Below, piece after piece: positions 1 to 13,299 of a stretch of 64,000 nucleotides of DNA (position 1 is its first letter; each line of letters opens with the position of its first letter). A program made the translations under genes and the position numbers. The notes under the pieces were generated by a model. That model did not search any database and was not told where the DNA came from. It saw only the letters and a program-made list of their open reading frames with translations. Location of the stretch: assembly GCF_001522545.3 (NCBI RefSeq), contig NC_031771.1:65290492-65354491 (forward strand), given 5' to 3'. This DNA comes from Parus major. Its lineage: Eukaryota; Chordata; Aves; Passeriformes; Paridae.

Positions 1-277
1 AAATGGGAATAATCATCGAATTAAAACTATCCTTAACCTCCTGAATCACTTCCCTCTTCACCCTTCAATCTGTTATTAATTGAAGCCTCTTGGAAGGTAC
101 TCTTAAAGAAACGGCACTTCTGGAAAACTTCATCACATTCAAAAATAATCAGTGTGATTACATTATAGGCCATGACATAGCAATTAATGGTTCATTGTAG
201 ATTTTAAACCAGACTTGGACATAAAACACAAGAACTTTAGAATGAAGATGGACTTCTCCAACCACTCCTGCACTCAC
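1..277 (-). other. CTNNA2: CTNNA2 intron, first 277 bases after the fourth coding exon
   Basis: Non-coding sequence downstream of the GTGAGT donor. It is unremarkable, AT-rich, and I see no repeat in it. Confidence 0.9.
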
Positions 278-397
278 CTGTTGTCGCCTCGCAGCGACAT
301 AGTTCAGTTTTACCATTTCCTTCCCAAATTCCTTAAAGCGATTGGCTAAATCTTGTTCATTTGTTGCATTTTTCACAGCTTCTAGTGCTTCCTCTAC
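278..397 (-). CDS. CTNNA2: CTNNA2 fourth coding exon: residues 156-195
   Basis: The 120 bases (40 codons, phase 0 at both ends) encode VEEALEAVKNATNEQDLANR and FKEFGKEMVKLNYVAARRQQ. This is a helical part of the N domain, just after the beta-catenin-binding region. The acceptor reads ttattgtgttgtag followed by GTAGAG. The donor is a strong GTGAGT. The sequence after the donor no longer matches the family, where I expect ELKDPHCRDEM to follow RRQQ; those residues must come from the next exon, outside the window. NATNEQDLANRF separates this copy from alpha-E-catenin, which has NAGNEQDLGIQ. The third-to-fourth exon intron is only 3.8 kb, the shortest in the window. Confidence 0.97.
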
Positions 398-3300
398 CTA
401 CAACACAATAAATCAGCTCTGTCAGCATTTTAATCCACTCTTTGACAAAGTCTGTGACTATTCCACCCAATACTCTGTCTTACATGGACCCAATTTAGGT
501 TTCACATCCATCACTGTACAGAAGCTTTATGAGAGTCCCACGAACTTTAATTAGGTTTTTAATAGAGCAGCTGTCACTCTGCATTACTGTCCATTTACTG
601 TGCTTTGGGATCATGTAAAACTAATGTCAAAGATATGACTGTGTGAATTTCTCCACTCACACTTATCAGATGAAATATTTAATATCTGAGGGCTTTAAAA
701 CAAAATACACAAGTATGTTCTTAATGTGTGGTACAGGCTATATGGGAAAACAAAGTCATCGCTTCTGGACAAGAAATATTTAAAAGGGAAATTCAAACTT
801 AACCATTAAGGTTTAAATTTATCCTGATAAATCCAAAACAGTCTTTGTGAAACAAATTATAACTTCAACCCAGAGTATTTGTATTATTCCTTTTTTTTCT
901 CAGCTCTGAGCTTTCCTTCTTTAGTTATTTAACACTGAGAAAATAATCTACCCAAAAAACCACACCTGCAGTTATTCAGTGATGCTGTAGCTAACAAAGA
1001 TATAAAACCCCAGTAATATCAACAAGTTGATCCATCAAATATATTGTGAACCTTTACCTTATGCAAAGCAAGAAAAATATATCTGCAGGGATAAAATGCT
1101 CTTTTCACGCAATAAGTAAAGGAAACATTACTGTGACTAGACGGGAATTCGAAGTTGCACTTCTCCCTCACAGGATAAAAATGCAATTCCAAGCAAAAAT
1201 ATTGAGAACTGAAAAGATGCTACTGATCCTTCTTGCTAAAAGCTATTGTTCAACTAAAAGCTGCAGTTCATAAGAACATGAAAAACAAATTTTCCCCTCA
1301 AAAGGCAAAGGCTTATTGGGATGGACAAGCTCCTGTTCATGGGCAGAGGTTTGCAGCTCTCCAGACACTGCTGGGAATCAATAAATTCAGCAGTAGCTGG
1401 TGTCTAATAGTTTAGAAAGGCACAATTATGTGCAGAACCTGTCTTTTTATTGCTTGAATTGCTCTGTGTTTTCCTACCACTGAGAGAGTATATTTTCATT
1501 TTGAGCTTTTACCTACTTACTGCAGATTTACAAATTACAGGGCAGCAGAGTAGCAAACTCATACATTTCTGTTGGAAAATGCATAATTCAGAAACATAAA
1601 TTCATAGCTAGTACCTTGGAAATTATAAACCAAGTTCTGCCAATTTAAAAGCTACAAGCTTATTCAGAATCCAAGTTATTTCTTCTTTACTCCTAAGAAG
1701 AACAGAGTTTCCAAAAAATGAACTGACTGCTTTACCATTAACACAAATTGCAAAATCGTCACTGTATTAAATAATTTGCTCTTGCAGAACTTCTTGCAAA
1801 ATATACACATTTTCCTGTTTTATCAAGAAACATTTACATTGAAATACCTGATCTTTATTATGTTTGTAATGCCAAGCACAAGCACAACAAACTGATACAC
1901 ATTTTTCTAAGTCCTGGTCTATATTAAATAGAATTCCTGAAAATTTTGTCAGAGATTCCACTCTGATAATCAGATTTCAAAGGATGATGATTGTACTCTA
2001 CCATGTCAGAGGGCTCAAGAGCAGAGATTCCAAAGTTAAGAAATCAATAATGAGAAATACTAGAAAGGACAGGAGCACAAGCTCCTTTTTAATGATATTT
2101 TATTATTACAATTTCTGTTTTACAAATTCACACTGGAGTGAGTTCTCCATCCTTGATAAAACACTCAATTGATCTGTTCCTCTAATTAACTAGCCTGGAG
2201 TTAATTACAAGAGATCTATAACTCTCTCTGTGCATGACCACAATACTATAATGGTATGTGGTTTTTTTAATGTGTTACAAAAGCTTCTGCAATAACCACT
2301 ATTTCTAATTTTAGCAGTGCAAAAGATAATCTGAAAGCAATGACCAAGAGTCCTTCCAGAAAGCACCTGCATATATTCCCTCTAAAACACTAATTAAAAT
2401 GCACCATTTCCTTGGAAGCCTTTGACATGCTTTCAGAGAAAACTGATTACAGCACAATTCAGCATAAATCAGGCTTCATTACTCTGACATGCAGAATTAT
2501 TTTAGTTCATTAATTTTATGGGTAACTTACACAAGTCTTTGAAGGTTACCTTCGAGTCAATAGAAGAGCTGTTCCTTCATCAATTTTGTATAGTATAACC
2601 ACTTTTCCCCCTAGTAATTCATTTGTCTAAAAGCAGTTAGTATTGTGAAATGGTAAAATAAGGATATTTACATGTTTAATCCTCAGAAATAAATTACCCT
2701 TTTTAACATGAAAAAAGTCACAATTAAGCTCCTTATGTTGATTTTTGCTGAAAACAACCAGAGATCACTGACTTCTGAAACAGAACTTATAATACCATTA
2801 GATAAATGCAGAGATTACAAACCACACTGCCCTTGCAAATCAGGGGTGCAAACTGTGCAAATAAATACACCCACTTACAAACCAGCACTGGACATTTGTA
2901 TTTTATATAACAGAGTATTCTGCTGCAAAAGAAATCTCAGATGGGACAACAGAATTTCTCATTGCCTATGAAAGAGCTTGAATAAAAATTTTCATCATAA
3001 TGTTCAGAAAAAAACTTGTTGTTTATGATATTCAAGTGTTGGCCTTGCTAGGAAAGGACAGTTTGAATTACAGTTACATGGAGCATTAGGGAGAGGAAAA
3101 ATTAAAAGCATATTGGAGAGAGACACTGCTTACACTGCACGTAACCAGAGCCATGTGCTGACAATTCTGAGAGCAGCATTTAATTCATTAAAGCAGAGCT
3201 CACTAGAACCTGTGCTGAAAAAACAGCCTCTTTCCTTATGAAAACTGTTTTCCAGCTATTCAGGTTATCTGCACAGTTTGCAAGTTGAAGAGTTCTCACT

Positions 3301-4222
3301 GTTTTTCCAGAACATGAGATTGTTGCACAGTTACACTTTCAAAAAGACAAATTAAAAAAAATATATAAAAAGAAAAAGAAATATTTTTGAATAGTTGCTA
3401 AAAAGAAGCAACTCTTCATCTCCTCTGTTAAACTCACACATGCACTCTGCAGGCTTTAAATATTCTGTATAGGATTTTCTGCACAATTTTGTTTCAGAGG
3501 TTTTTGATTATTTGTTTCTGCAATAAAAATGTAACAGTGCTAAAACTAGGGAGGGTGGAAAAAAACGTTTCCTAGTTTCAACTGAAAATCTTTTTAATAC
3601 TCCTGTATAAAAATGTGAATGGTGGTGGTCAAAAGTGAATATAAATCTGTCCAAACTATCATTAATTCATTAATTATTATTATATCACAATAATTTATAT
3701 CCTAAATTTATATCATATATATAAATGATATATATATTATAATTTTATCATAAATCATTAATTCCTCTTTATTCTTTGATTAGACAATTGTACTATTGTC
3801 TCTCTCCAAATAAAATATTCAATTTTTAGATATATTCAGAAGTCACAAAGAGAAAAAAAAGAAAAGTAGACAACTATAGTGTCTAAACTGTGCCAGAAGA
3901 CAAAAATCCTGGGAAGGTAATTGGGATAAGATGCAAGGAGATCAAATGCTTCAGGTCAGGTCAGAGAGCTGTTTAACAGCAGCATTAGAAGATATGAAGA
4001 CAGCTCACAAATTTTGCTTTAAGTGTTGAAATATTAATTTCTGCAGAATTATGAAAACGAATGAGACTAATGCAGAAATGTGTTAACCCCTAGCTCTGAT
4101 CAGCTCTTGAAGAGAACAAAGTGGAGAGTAAGGAATGTGGACAGCTACCCTCCTAAGCGATTTATCCCGTTCTCCCACGCACAAAGCACACAAACCCAGC
4201 AGAGAGGGTGAAAAATGCCTAC
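398..4222 (-). other. CTNNA2: CTNNA2 intron between third and fourth coding exons (3.8 kb)
   Basis: The intron starts GTAGGC at its 4222 end and ends TTGTAG at its 398 end. It has no clear CR1 copy, unlike all the longer introns. The only structure seen is a very AT-rich stretch around 3655-3770, 450 bases from the third exon. The short open frames in it match no family I know. Confidence 0.9.
3655..3770. other. Very AT-rich stretch in the short CTNNA2 intron
   Basis: Nearly pure A+T with nested ATTAATTATTATTATAT and ATATATAAATGATATATATA motifs. No repeat family is recognised. Confidence 0.8.
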
Positions 4223-4389
4223 GATTTTGAGGTGTGAGAGGAGCCTCATGACATCAGCCATGTCAGCCAGGATGAGCAGGCGGGTGACGGCCGAGAGCAG
4301 GGCGCGGGCGGCGCGCACCATGGTGCCCCTCTTCACCGAGGAGCAGGGGTCGTCCGCGAACTCCGACGAGGCGATCCGCATCGTTTCTC
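4223..4389 (-). CDS. CTNNA2: CTNNA2 third coding exon: rest of codon 100 to residue 155
   Basis: The 167 bases complete Gly100 and encode ETMRIASSEFADDPCSSVKR, then GTMVRAARALLSAVTRLLIL and ADMADVMRLLSHLKI. This is the second half of the beta-catenin-binding and dimerisation region of the N domain. It is the most alpha-catenin-typical piece in the window: ADDPCSSVKRG and LSAVTRLLILADMADV are shared with the paralogues, and MRLLSHLKI points to alpha-N. The acceptor is gtgttccactcccag. The donor is GTAGGC, weaker than the other donors. The exon is far richer in G+C and CpG than anything around it (about 17 CpG in 130 bases). A methionine-led reading starting at residue 102 should not be taken as a start, because the frame continues upstream across the junction. 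Confidence 0.97.
4255..4389. other. CpG-dense patch coinciding with the third CTNNA2 coding exon
   Basis: Counting by eye, about 17 CpG dinucleotides fall within some 130 bases (4260-4390), including a run of GCGCGGGCGGCGCGC. The surrounding kilobases have almost none. The patch ends close to the splice acceptor and covers only the exon. It is too short for the usual CpG-island length criterion. Confidence 0.8.
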
Positions 4390-4506
4390 CTGGGAGTGGA
4401 ACACAAACGGTCGCTCAGGTTAGCTTCCAGCCTTGTGGGTTTTCTTTTTATAGAAAGTATAATTAACTCACTAAAATCTAAACTAAGTGTTGTTGGGAAA
4501 AAAAAA

Positions 4507-4885
4507 TCACGGAACCACAAAACCCTTGGGTTGGAAGGGGACTTAAAGTCCATCCAGTTCCACCCCAGGGATATCTTCCATTGTCCCAGGGCAATCCAAG
4601 CCCTGCCTGGCCTGGCCTTGGACATTTCCAGGGATCCAGGGGCAGCCACAGCTTCTCTGGGCAATCTGTGCTAGGGCCCCACCACCCTCACAGGGAACAA
4701 TTCCTGCCCAATATCCCATCTAACCCTAAACCCTTGGCAGTTTGAAGCCATTCCCCCATGTCCTGTTACTCCATGCCTTGTCCCAAGACCCTCTCCAGCT
4801 CTCCTGGAGTCCCTTTAGGCACTGGAAGGTCTCCCTGGAGCCTTCTCTTCTCCAGGCTGAACAACCCCACCTCTCCCAGGCTGGC
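4507..4885 (-). mobile_element. CR1 LINE 3' fragment
   Basis: The plus strand shows the reverse complement of a CR1 3' end: TTGGGTTGGAAGGGGACTT, then the TGGCCTTGGACATTTCCAGG and CCACAGCTTCTCTGGGCAA blocks, and it runs on to CTTCTCCAGGCTGAACAACC. The element is therefore on the minus strand, the same sense as CTNNA2. About 380 bp remain, lying 120 bp upstream of the third exon in transcript terms. Confidence 0.92.
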
Positions 4886-5629
4886 TATGATTCACAGATT
4901 TTATATTACCTTTGCTGTCATTAAAAAAAATTCTGTTTGTCTCCAGGGCAGAATCACAAAAATAAAGTATTTCTAATGTGAAATCAAAGCATATTTACAT
5001 TGCTTTTATGACCATTACAATGACATTAAAAAAAAAATCTCAGATGGCAAAACTTCCCATAAGACAGTGTAAATAGTGGAGGAGAGATTTAAGATGGCCA
5101 CAGTGATTAATTCCCATCAGAACTCTTTTCCTTATTATATTTACCATTGGGACTGTGTGTTCAAATTATAATTTTCAAGGAGTGTATCTTGGATGTTAAG
5201 ATGATAATATACAATTCCAAAATACAATTCAAGTGGTTCATTTCTAAGACTACATAGTCCCCTTAGCTTTCCATAAGGTTGGCAAAACTCTCCAAATTTC
5301 TTAGGAGACAATTAAAAAACAATCATTGCTAGATAAAAAGAGGACAAACTAAATTTCTAAACATACTTAAATGCTTTATTGCTCAGCATCAGGAAGCTGA
5401 AATTCAAGTTAAAAAAGAAAACAAGGTTTCTGGAGGAGGATCAGAGTTTGCTGTCCCTACCTTCCTATGTATTTTACCTGTGTGTCAAAACACATTGAAA
5501 CTAGGAGCAAGAAATTGTGACATCACAAAGATTTTTCTAACACATACTTAAATTCAATCAGTTGTTTGAAAAATTTATCCACAAGTCTTGTCTGAGACTG
5601 TGCTAAAAATTGAGAATGAAACTTCTTTA

Positions 5630-5656
5630 GTATTATTATTGTTGTTGTTATTATTA
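5630..5656. repeat. (ATT)n/(GTT)n microsatellite
   Basis: TATTATTATTGTTGTTGTTA followed by TTATTA. Confidence 0.9.
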
Positions 5657-7368
5657 GTCAATGACTTAAATATTTCATGTAAAAGGAGATATTGAGAGCA
5701 ACCACAGAACAGCTGAGAGCCAAGTATGTAAGCAAGGGTTACATATGAGTTTCCTAACTGGGAATTTGATCCCAGTGCAGGACTGGCTTCATCTAACCAG
5801 TGTAACATTGTTAAGGCATCATCTTCCCTTCAATTATTTATTGAGGGAAACCAACAATCCCAGCTTTGTGTGGAGAGCTTGCTCCAAAATGCACTCTTGG
5901 AGCATATTGAGCTGATTGAACCCAAGGGGACACAAACAACCACAGCAAATCCCAGCAAGGCTTTCCCTTATTTAAGCTCTAAGTTACATTCAGAAGAGAT
6001 GGAAGTGATTCCAAGCATCCAGTAGCAAAACTCTTGTAAGTGAAAGTACTGAATTTTAGAGAAATCCAAGCTGAAATGGCAGCCAAAGCAAGCTTTGGAT
6101 TTTGGAATCAGATGTCTGCAAATTGTTTAACTTCCATTTTGGTGCTGAAGAGATTTTATCGTTTTCTGCCAAATTAGCAGTGTGTAGCTTCAGATAAATA
6201 TTTATATTGGACTATGAAAGAAAGAAATAATATTTGATAATCGGCCAGTGGCACCAGGAAAGCAAGAAGGAAAATTATTTTCTTAGACTTGATTATCCAA
6301 GGCGATATCCCTAGCAAAAAGATTTGAAAATCACACTCAAGGGCAGAGGAAAAATGCACTGAGGGTCAAAACAAAACAAAAACCAAACAGAACTAAAAAA
6401 CCATTAAAAGAGTATGAATTAGATATTTACCCTTAGAAAGCTCACATTAGATGAAATAAATCTCCAAAATAATTAAGCAAAAATTATTAAATATACACAA
6501 TCAAATAAGCAAACCAAAAAATGTATGAGTATGAAAGTTCACAGCAGGTTGTTTAAAACTTGACAAGATTTAGTAGTTCATAATTTAGAATCTAATAACC
6601 AAAGAAACTAGCAGTTCTGGGAAGGAAGGCTTCTTTGTCTCAGTGCCAATTAACATATTTTAATCCTTTTACAGCACTAGTATCAATCCACTCTTAGGCT
6701 AAAGGTAACAGTGGAGCTTCAGCTAGCCCAATTGTTTTTTAGAGAAACCTTTTTATCTGTAAAAAGTCAACCCTACATTTAGTTACCCATTCTTCCCAAA
6801 TGCATTTCAAGTTGCTCCGTAATCTATATTAAATTACTTTCAGTGAAAATTGGATTGATGCAAGAAACACAGACATCTGAAGTCATCAGGTCTGCTTCCT
6901 TGCCACTGCAGTCAGTCAAGTGATAATATAATTAATAATAATAATCTTAATATGATAATAGCTACACTCATAAATTTATCAAGCTTCCATCTTAGAAACA
7001 GCTCAGAAGTTTAACCCCAATTAATCCTATGTGAAGTGGAAAACTCTCTCCAAAATTAACTCGAGAATCTGACAGGTTCTTTTCATTAGATATCTGTAGA
7101 CAATTTAAATCCATTTCTTCTCAATGTCCCATTTGTCCTTCAGTTTCACCGTGTTCTTCTTCCACTCTTGTCCCTGTTGCCTCTTTTTGGCTTTGTGCAT
7201 TTTTGTGAGGAGTCCTGACAGGTTTAAGGAAGTATTTCTGTCCCTTCTAATTGCACAAAATATCCATTTCAACAATTACTACAACAGGCCCATGAAACAA
7301 TTCTGCTTCTGCTGTACAAATGATAAGAACTGCAGGTTTCTAGGACCATTTGCAGCTATGAGAAATAC

Positions 7369-7468
7369 TCACAGAATCCCAAAAAATCCTGGGTTGGAAC
7401 TGCAGGGATCCTTGACTCCAGCTCCTGGCCCTACACAGGACACCCCAACAATCCCACCATGTCCCCAG
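7369..7468 (-). mobile_element. CR1 LINE 3' fragment (short)
   Basis: TCACAGAATCCC followed by CTGGGTTGGAACTGCAGGG and CCAGCTCCTGGCCCTACACA matches the start of a reverse-complemented CR1 of the same subfamily as the copies at 30819 and 39987. About 100 bp are recognisable. Confidence 0.85.
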
Positions 7469-9540
7469 AGTTTAACAACTGCAAAAATCTATCAACACAT
7501 GATTGCAAAAGCCATTAATAAAAAAACTTCTGGAATTTCATGAGCAAACTTAAGGTAAAACCTCTACCTGTGAGGAAAGGACTGAACCAAGGCTTTCAAT
7601 GGTTAATAGACAGAGGAAATGTCATTTTTTCCAAAACCTTGAAGTGTTTCATTAAGAGAGAGAAGATGGGCACAGAGCAGTAATCTAGAAACAGCTGTGA
7701 TCAGTAGGGGATGCTGACAATACACCAAACACCTGTAAATAATTACCAGAACAATGACAAATTGATTGCATGCACCACTCCTGAGCAGTTCTCAAATGGA
7801 AGAAATTAATAAAGTTAGAGGCTAATGAATCCATTTCTTTCAGATTTTAACTTTTGTTCTATGTGTCCTAGATTAAAAAGACAGAAAACTGATTCATGAC
7901 ATAATGGAACTATTTTAGAGTGCTCTTCTCATAATTAGAGCAAAAGCACTGTTATGAAGCTATCCTAAATTATAATAATATATAGACCCAAACTAAGCTG
8001 CAGATTCCATGTAAAAGAGTGAGGATTACACTAAATGATGACATGATACATTTGAACAGCCCGTACTTGTTAATAAGGTATATTCAAATTATATAAGAAG
8101 GTTGTTAATCTTTGCATCATGGATGTTGTCTTGTTAAGAAACAAAGATCTGTAGTTTTATCCCCCTTGGATCTGTCTAGAAATTCAGCAGATAAGAGTAG
8201 GATCACTCACTTTCCATCCCAGTATATATCTGAACAAATATTAAAATTTTATAGGAAAATTTCAATGTCAAATTTTAGGAATAATGACCCTAATCTGGGC
8301 TTGGATGGTTGGTTTCTCACTGTCTGTACTCCTCCTACCTTATTAATCACATTGATTATTTACCACATCTCTTAAAACATCGTATTTTGATTTCAGTACT
8401 TTAAAATCCAGTCTCCATAGCTGACCATGTTCATTTCAGTATTAACGTCCATTTGACATTATCAGACTGTGGGAAGTAATTTGTAGACCATTTTCAGCCT
8501 GCATACTTACTAAATACAAATATGCATTAAAAATTCTGTTCAGAATTCTAAAAGCTTCACACAAATGGCAGTTTAGTCTTCCCTTTCCTTAATACCTTTT
8601 TTCTAAATCTTTACTACTATGTCCCCTAAACTCATCTCCTCTTTCGCTTGCAGCTGGGACTTTGTTCTCCATCTCTGCGAGCATGACTACTGCTTTCATC
8701 ATTCTAACGGATTTCAAGGCCAGAAAAGGCATCTCTGATCAAGCCCAATCTTTTCCCATCACATTTCAGCTCCTAGAGCTGTGTCTCTCTGGAACTGATT
8801 GTACAGACAATCCAGTTCACTTACATTCCACTCGCTTTACATTTGACATTTAGATAGAGCGATGGAAGATGAATCACTCTGCATTTTAAAGCATAATGGA
8901 TATCCTTAAATCTAGTAGGTTTTTTAGATTCAATGTTCTCTTTTAGATCCAAGAACACACCACATCATTCACTTCATGGACCATTAAAATATGTAATTTT
9001 AATTAACCCAACTACTTCTTTCCTAAGGGACAAAAAATACCAAGAATACAGAACTTTTAAGATATTTAGCCAATATCTATGACAATGTAAGACAATTTAT
9101 CCATGAATGTTATGTTTTAGAAAGAACTTTTCTAATTAATAGTCAGATTAATAGTGCATTTGGAACATCACTGATACACTTAAGTACAATAAAACATAAT
9201 TAAATTTCAATTCAAAATTAAATTGTTTGGGATGTGAGGATACATTAGCATTTCTAATCCCTCTTTGTCTGCAACTCAGTTACTCCATGGATTTACATCC
9301 TTCAGGGACACACTAAACTAATCTGCCTTCACTGAACTGGAGAGTTCAGTGAACATCAACATGAACATTTTAGATGCTCAGCACTGTGTTTGGGAACATG
9401 AAAACACATCGGACCTCTTGAGACATCAATAAATACAGAGGCAAATTTAAAAACTCAAGCTCACCTGAATTATAATGTGGCTTTATTTGTATCCTGGCGA
9501 AAGTCATGCTGCTCAATGACAATGTTTGACAGAAACATGG

Positions 9541-9800
9541 GCTCACAGAAAGGTTGGGGATGGAAGGGACCTTGAAATCCATTTCATTCCACCCCTGCCA
9601 TGGGCAGGGACACCTTCCACTATCCCAGGCTGCTCCAAGCCCTGTCCAACCTGGCCTTGGACACTTCCAGGGATCCAAGGGCAGCCACAGCTTCTCTGGG
9701 CACCCTGTGCCAGGGCCTGCCCACCCTCACAGGTGTTCTTCCCAACATCCCATCTACATCTACTCTAAGTTGAAAGCTCTTCTCCCTTGTCCTATCATCA
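9541..9800 (-). mobile_element. CR1 LINE 3' fragment
   Basis: The blocks AAGGTTGGGGATGGAAGGGA, CTGCCATGGGCAGGGACACC, CAACCTGGCCTTGGACACTT and CACAGCTTCTCTGGGCACCC follow the CR1 3' consensus in reverse complement. Recognition fades after the CCTTGTCCTATCA block. Confidence 0.92.
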
Positions 9801-11800
9801 ACCACCAATTTTTCCACAATTTCTATGTTTATACTAAAAAATTTGAAATCTCTTATTAAAATAAGTATTTTCTTCTTTATCCAAATGCTGCAGAGTTGCC
9901 TCAAGAAGCACATTCAAAATAAGTAGAATAGTTCATCACCTCAACAAGAAACTACAGTGGAAAATGTTAGGAAAAGTTGCTGTCTTTCTGGTGAACTGTG
10001 CATGGTACATTTATTAAAATCGTTATTGTAAAAAAGGACTAAAATGAATGGAACTAACAAAGAAAAATCTGTAAGTCCTAGTGATTAATATCTTGAATTT
10101 AATCATTTAATGGGTTTCTGCATAAAAATTTATTAATTTAAATAGAACTGTCATTAATAAATTTAACATAACAGGTATAGAAGGGAACAACATTTGAAAA
10201 GCACACAAAATTCACAGAAAAGGAAGCACTCCAAGAAAACCACTGTGGCATTCAACATTAAGCACACAGATCCATTCTGGATATTATTTTCATTCTGGGG
10301 CTTGAAAAGGCTCACAAATACTGTATAGGAAAGCAATTTCAAGGGTGGATTCTATCTGTGCCCAAGGCACCATGAACTAAGCTCAAAATCATAATTAGAA
10401 TCAGTTTCATCACTGTCTATTATCACATGAAAAAAAAAAAATACCCAATGAAGAGTTTATATGAAATAGATAGTTTTCGAGATAAGCTTCAGTTCAAAGG
10501 GTTGATATTTTCCAACAAGATGGGTTTTCATAAAAAAAAAAATTATCAAAAAATCCCAGTGATCTGTGAAAAGAAGGAGCAGCAAGTTGCTAATGTCAGA
10601 ACACGGGAAGCACTGTGAGGGGGGAAGGATTGATGATGAGATTGATCAATCTGCTGGATTATCAACTCCCTATTTGTTTTGAGGGTCACTTTTGTGTTTC
10701 TGCTAATTTATGATTTTCCTTACATTTAGATCCTACCTGCATGTCTTGACAGAGCAGTAAGAGAAGCAGGGAGCACTGCTTAATCTGGGGAACATGGTTT
10801 TCTTACAAAAATTAAAAAAAAACCTTCCCACAATCCCAGCTGGGATTAAGAGGACAGGCATGTTAATGTTGAATAATTGAGAGACTTGTAGCCAAGAGAC
10901 AAAAATAACAGGAAAAATTTAAATACAAAAATTTAGAAAGATACTCCAGTATGACAGAGCATACAAAAAGAGAAAAGTAGACATGGGAGAGCCATCAGCA
11001 CAGGGAAAATCTATGACACAGATTTACAATAAGAAAAAGATGTAAAAGAAGACAACATAATATACAGAGAAAGCATCTGCAGGTTTACACAGAGAAACAG
11101 ATAGAAGGTACAAGAGGACTTTTAAAAATTTATGTCATTTCTTCTATTAGTTCACATAATATGGACATATTGTTTATGATTACCTATATTTGAGATCCAA
11201 TGCAATTATTTTTTTGCCATAAAACAACTTATCAAAAATTCTAAAACCATGCTCAAAGCATCAGCTTACATGAAAATTAAGTTTATCTTCCCAAAATTGG
11301 AAATAACATTAAAAAATTAATTTTTTAAGACTAAAAAAACCAGCAGTTTTTAATTGAATTTGACTTGGCAACATTTTAGTAACCTAAGAATTTATTACCA
11401 GTTTCAATGGGAATTCATATACATGCCGTGACACCTATGTTAATATAAGAGCTCCTTTATATAACTGTACTCACTGATTGAATGTGTAAAGAGTGCAAGA
11501 GCTTCTGTGCAAAGAGATAATGAGAAAACTGAGCTTCATGGTGTGAATTCACATTCCAGTGCAGAGATCAACACACAAATCTAATCTATAGCCCTCCATC
11601 AACACCCAGAAAGGCAGATTGCTGTTGTGCACAGGAAAAGGCTCATAAACAAGACATGATTGTCATTAAATTTGTAATGAGAACAGAAAGAAATTATCAT
11701 TAGTCTAAGCCTGTATAGGTAATAGAAAAAACTGTGATTGAGTGTTAGGACTGTCCTTTATAAATACCTGGGCATGGCAGAAGGGAGGCTGAGGAGAATC

Positions 11801-11922
11801 AAGGCTGGAAGTGGCTCTGAGCAACCTGGTCTAGTGACAAGTGTTCCTGCCCATGGCAGAGCGTTGGAACTAGATGAGCTTTAAGGTCCCTTTCATCCCA
11901 AACCATTCCAAGATTCCATGAT
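11801..11922 (+). mobile_element. CR1 LINE 3' fragment
   Basis: The forward-sense CR1 3' end reads GAGCAACCTGGTCTAGTGAC, GTTCCTGCCCATGGCAGAGC, GTTGGAACTAGATGAGCTTT and ends near AAACCATTCCAAGATTCCAT. It is antisense to CTNNA2. Confidence 0.9.
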
Positions 11923-12523
11923 GTCCATCCTTTACTGGACACAGAGTGAAACTCAGTCACAAAGGATGAGGAAAAAGGTGAAGTACTAAATTCCTTCTTT
12001 GCCTCCAACAGGAAGAGGAGCTGTCCTTCAGGTACCCAGTGCTCTGAGCTGAAGGGCAGAGATGGGAACACAATGAAGCCCCCAAAACTGGTTCTACTCC
12101 CGTCGTTAATGAATTTATAGAATCCTTTTCTATTCGTTTTCTATGACAGTAGCCAGGTTTCAGTTCTAGCTGGGCTTTGGACTTTGCCATTTTCTCCCTG
12201 CATGACCCCCAAAAGTCCCTGCAGCTTTCCTGAGCTGCCTGTCCCTTGTCCCCTTTTCACAAAGGTCACAAAATCTCCTTTTTTGCCGAAGTTCCACCCA
12301 AATTCTTTGTTCAGACAGATCAGTGTTGAACAAATAAAACAAGGAGCAGTTTAAAACCATAAAATCCACCACAAACAGGTGAAGGATGTAGAGGTGATAT
12401 AATTTCTGATGAAAAAACACATGTATTTCATCACATACTGTAGAAATCACATAATATGAAAAGAGATTAAAAATGGACTTATCTACACCTAAAATACCAA
12501 AAAATAAAAAAGGAAAAAAAGCA

Positions 12524-12535
12524 GGGGGGGGGGGG
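12524..12535. repeat. Homopolymer run of 12 G
   Basis: Twelve consecutive G after GCA, with A-rich sequence before it. Prone to sequencing error, so the length is uncertain. Confidence 0.9.
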
Positions 12536-13299
12536 AAAGCCTAGATCTCAAAGTCAATTGGAACAATTATAGCTGAATGAAATTTGCAAACATCCGAAAT
12601 CAAAATCAGTGAAGAGCCTACAATTTTATTTTTAGTAGATATAAAAATAAATCAAAATTCCATCATCTATACAGAACAGGCTCCTTTTCCCTTGATCATA
12701 TATAAACAGCAGTTGGAGTATCTCACAGATCTAAAGTCTAAAAAGAATTTTTCTCTGATAAAGGGATTAAAACAGAGAGAAGGAGATAGCTGGAGATCAG
12801 AATGCTATAATTTGACACTTCTCAGAGGAAATCAGTGCCTGTTATTTGATTATAACATTTTATATTCCCTCACTCTGTAAAGTATTACTGGCCTTTGTAG
12901 TATGTGAAAAATGTACTTCAGAAAAAGACATGTTCAAAATGGTAAATGGAAAGGCAATAAATTAAAGCCTTTTATATACTGACTAAGCATCTTTTAGGAC
13001 TCAGATATTAGAAAGTGTATTTCAAATTTTCATGCTGTCATTTTTAATACTTCTCTCATCGAACACCACTTTCTGAAACCATATCCAAAATTAAAGCCTA
13101 ATCTGTATGGGAGAAAGAAGCTTTTATACAACTTTTGAAGTTGGATGACTGCCATGAAAAATGCAGTCAAAAATAAAGAACACAGAACAAAACGTACTGT
13201 AGGCAAATAGGAGGACTGAGCATGAGGGCAGGGAAGATCCCCAGATAAAGTTTAGTGCTCCAAGGACTGTTTTTATCTTCTTATTAAATGACACTGGGG

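Noticed and set aside
397..401. Alternative acceptor four bases inside the fourth exon (TAG|GTAG|AGG)
   Set aside because: Its use would shift the frame. The family sequence VEEALEAV requires the outer AG.
4263..4664. 133-codon minus-strand open frame over the third exon
   Set aside because: It is a shifted frame of the CTNNA2 exon extended into CR1. The true frame is fixed by both splice junctions.
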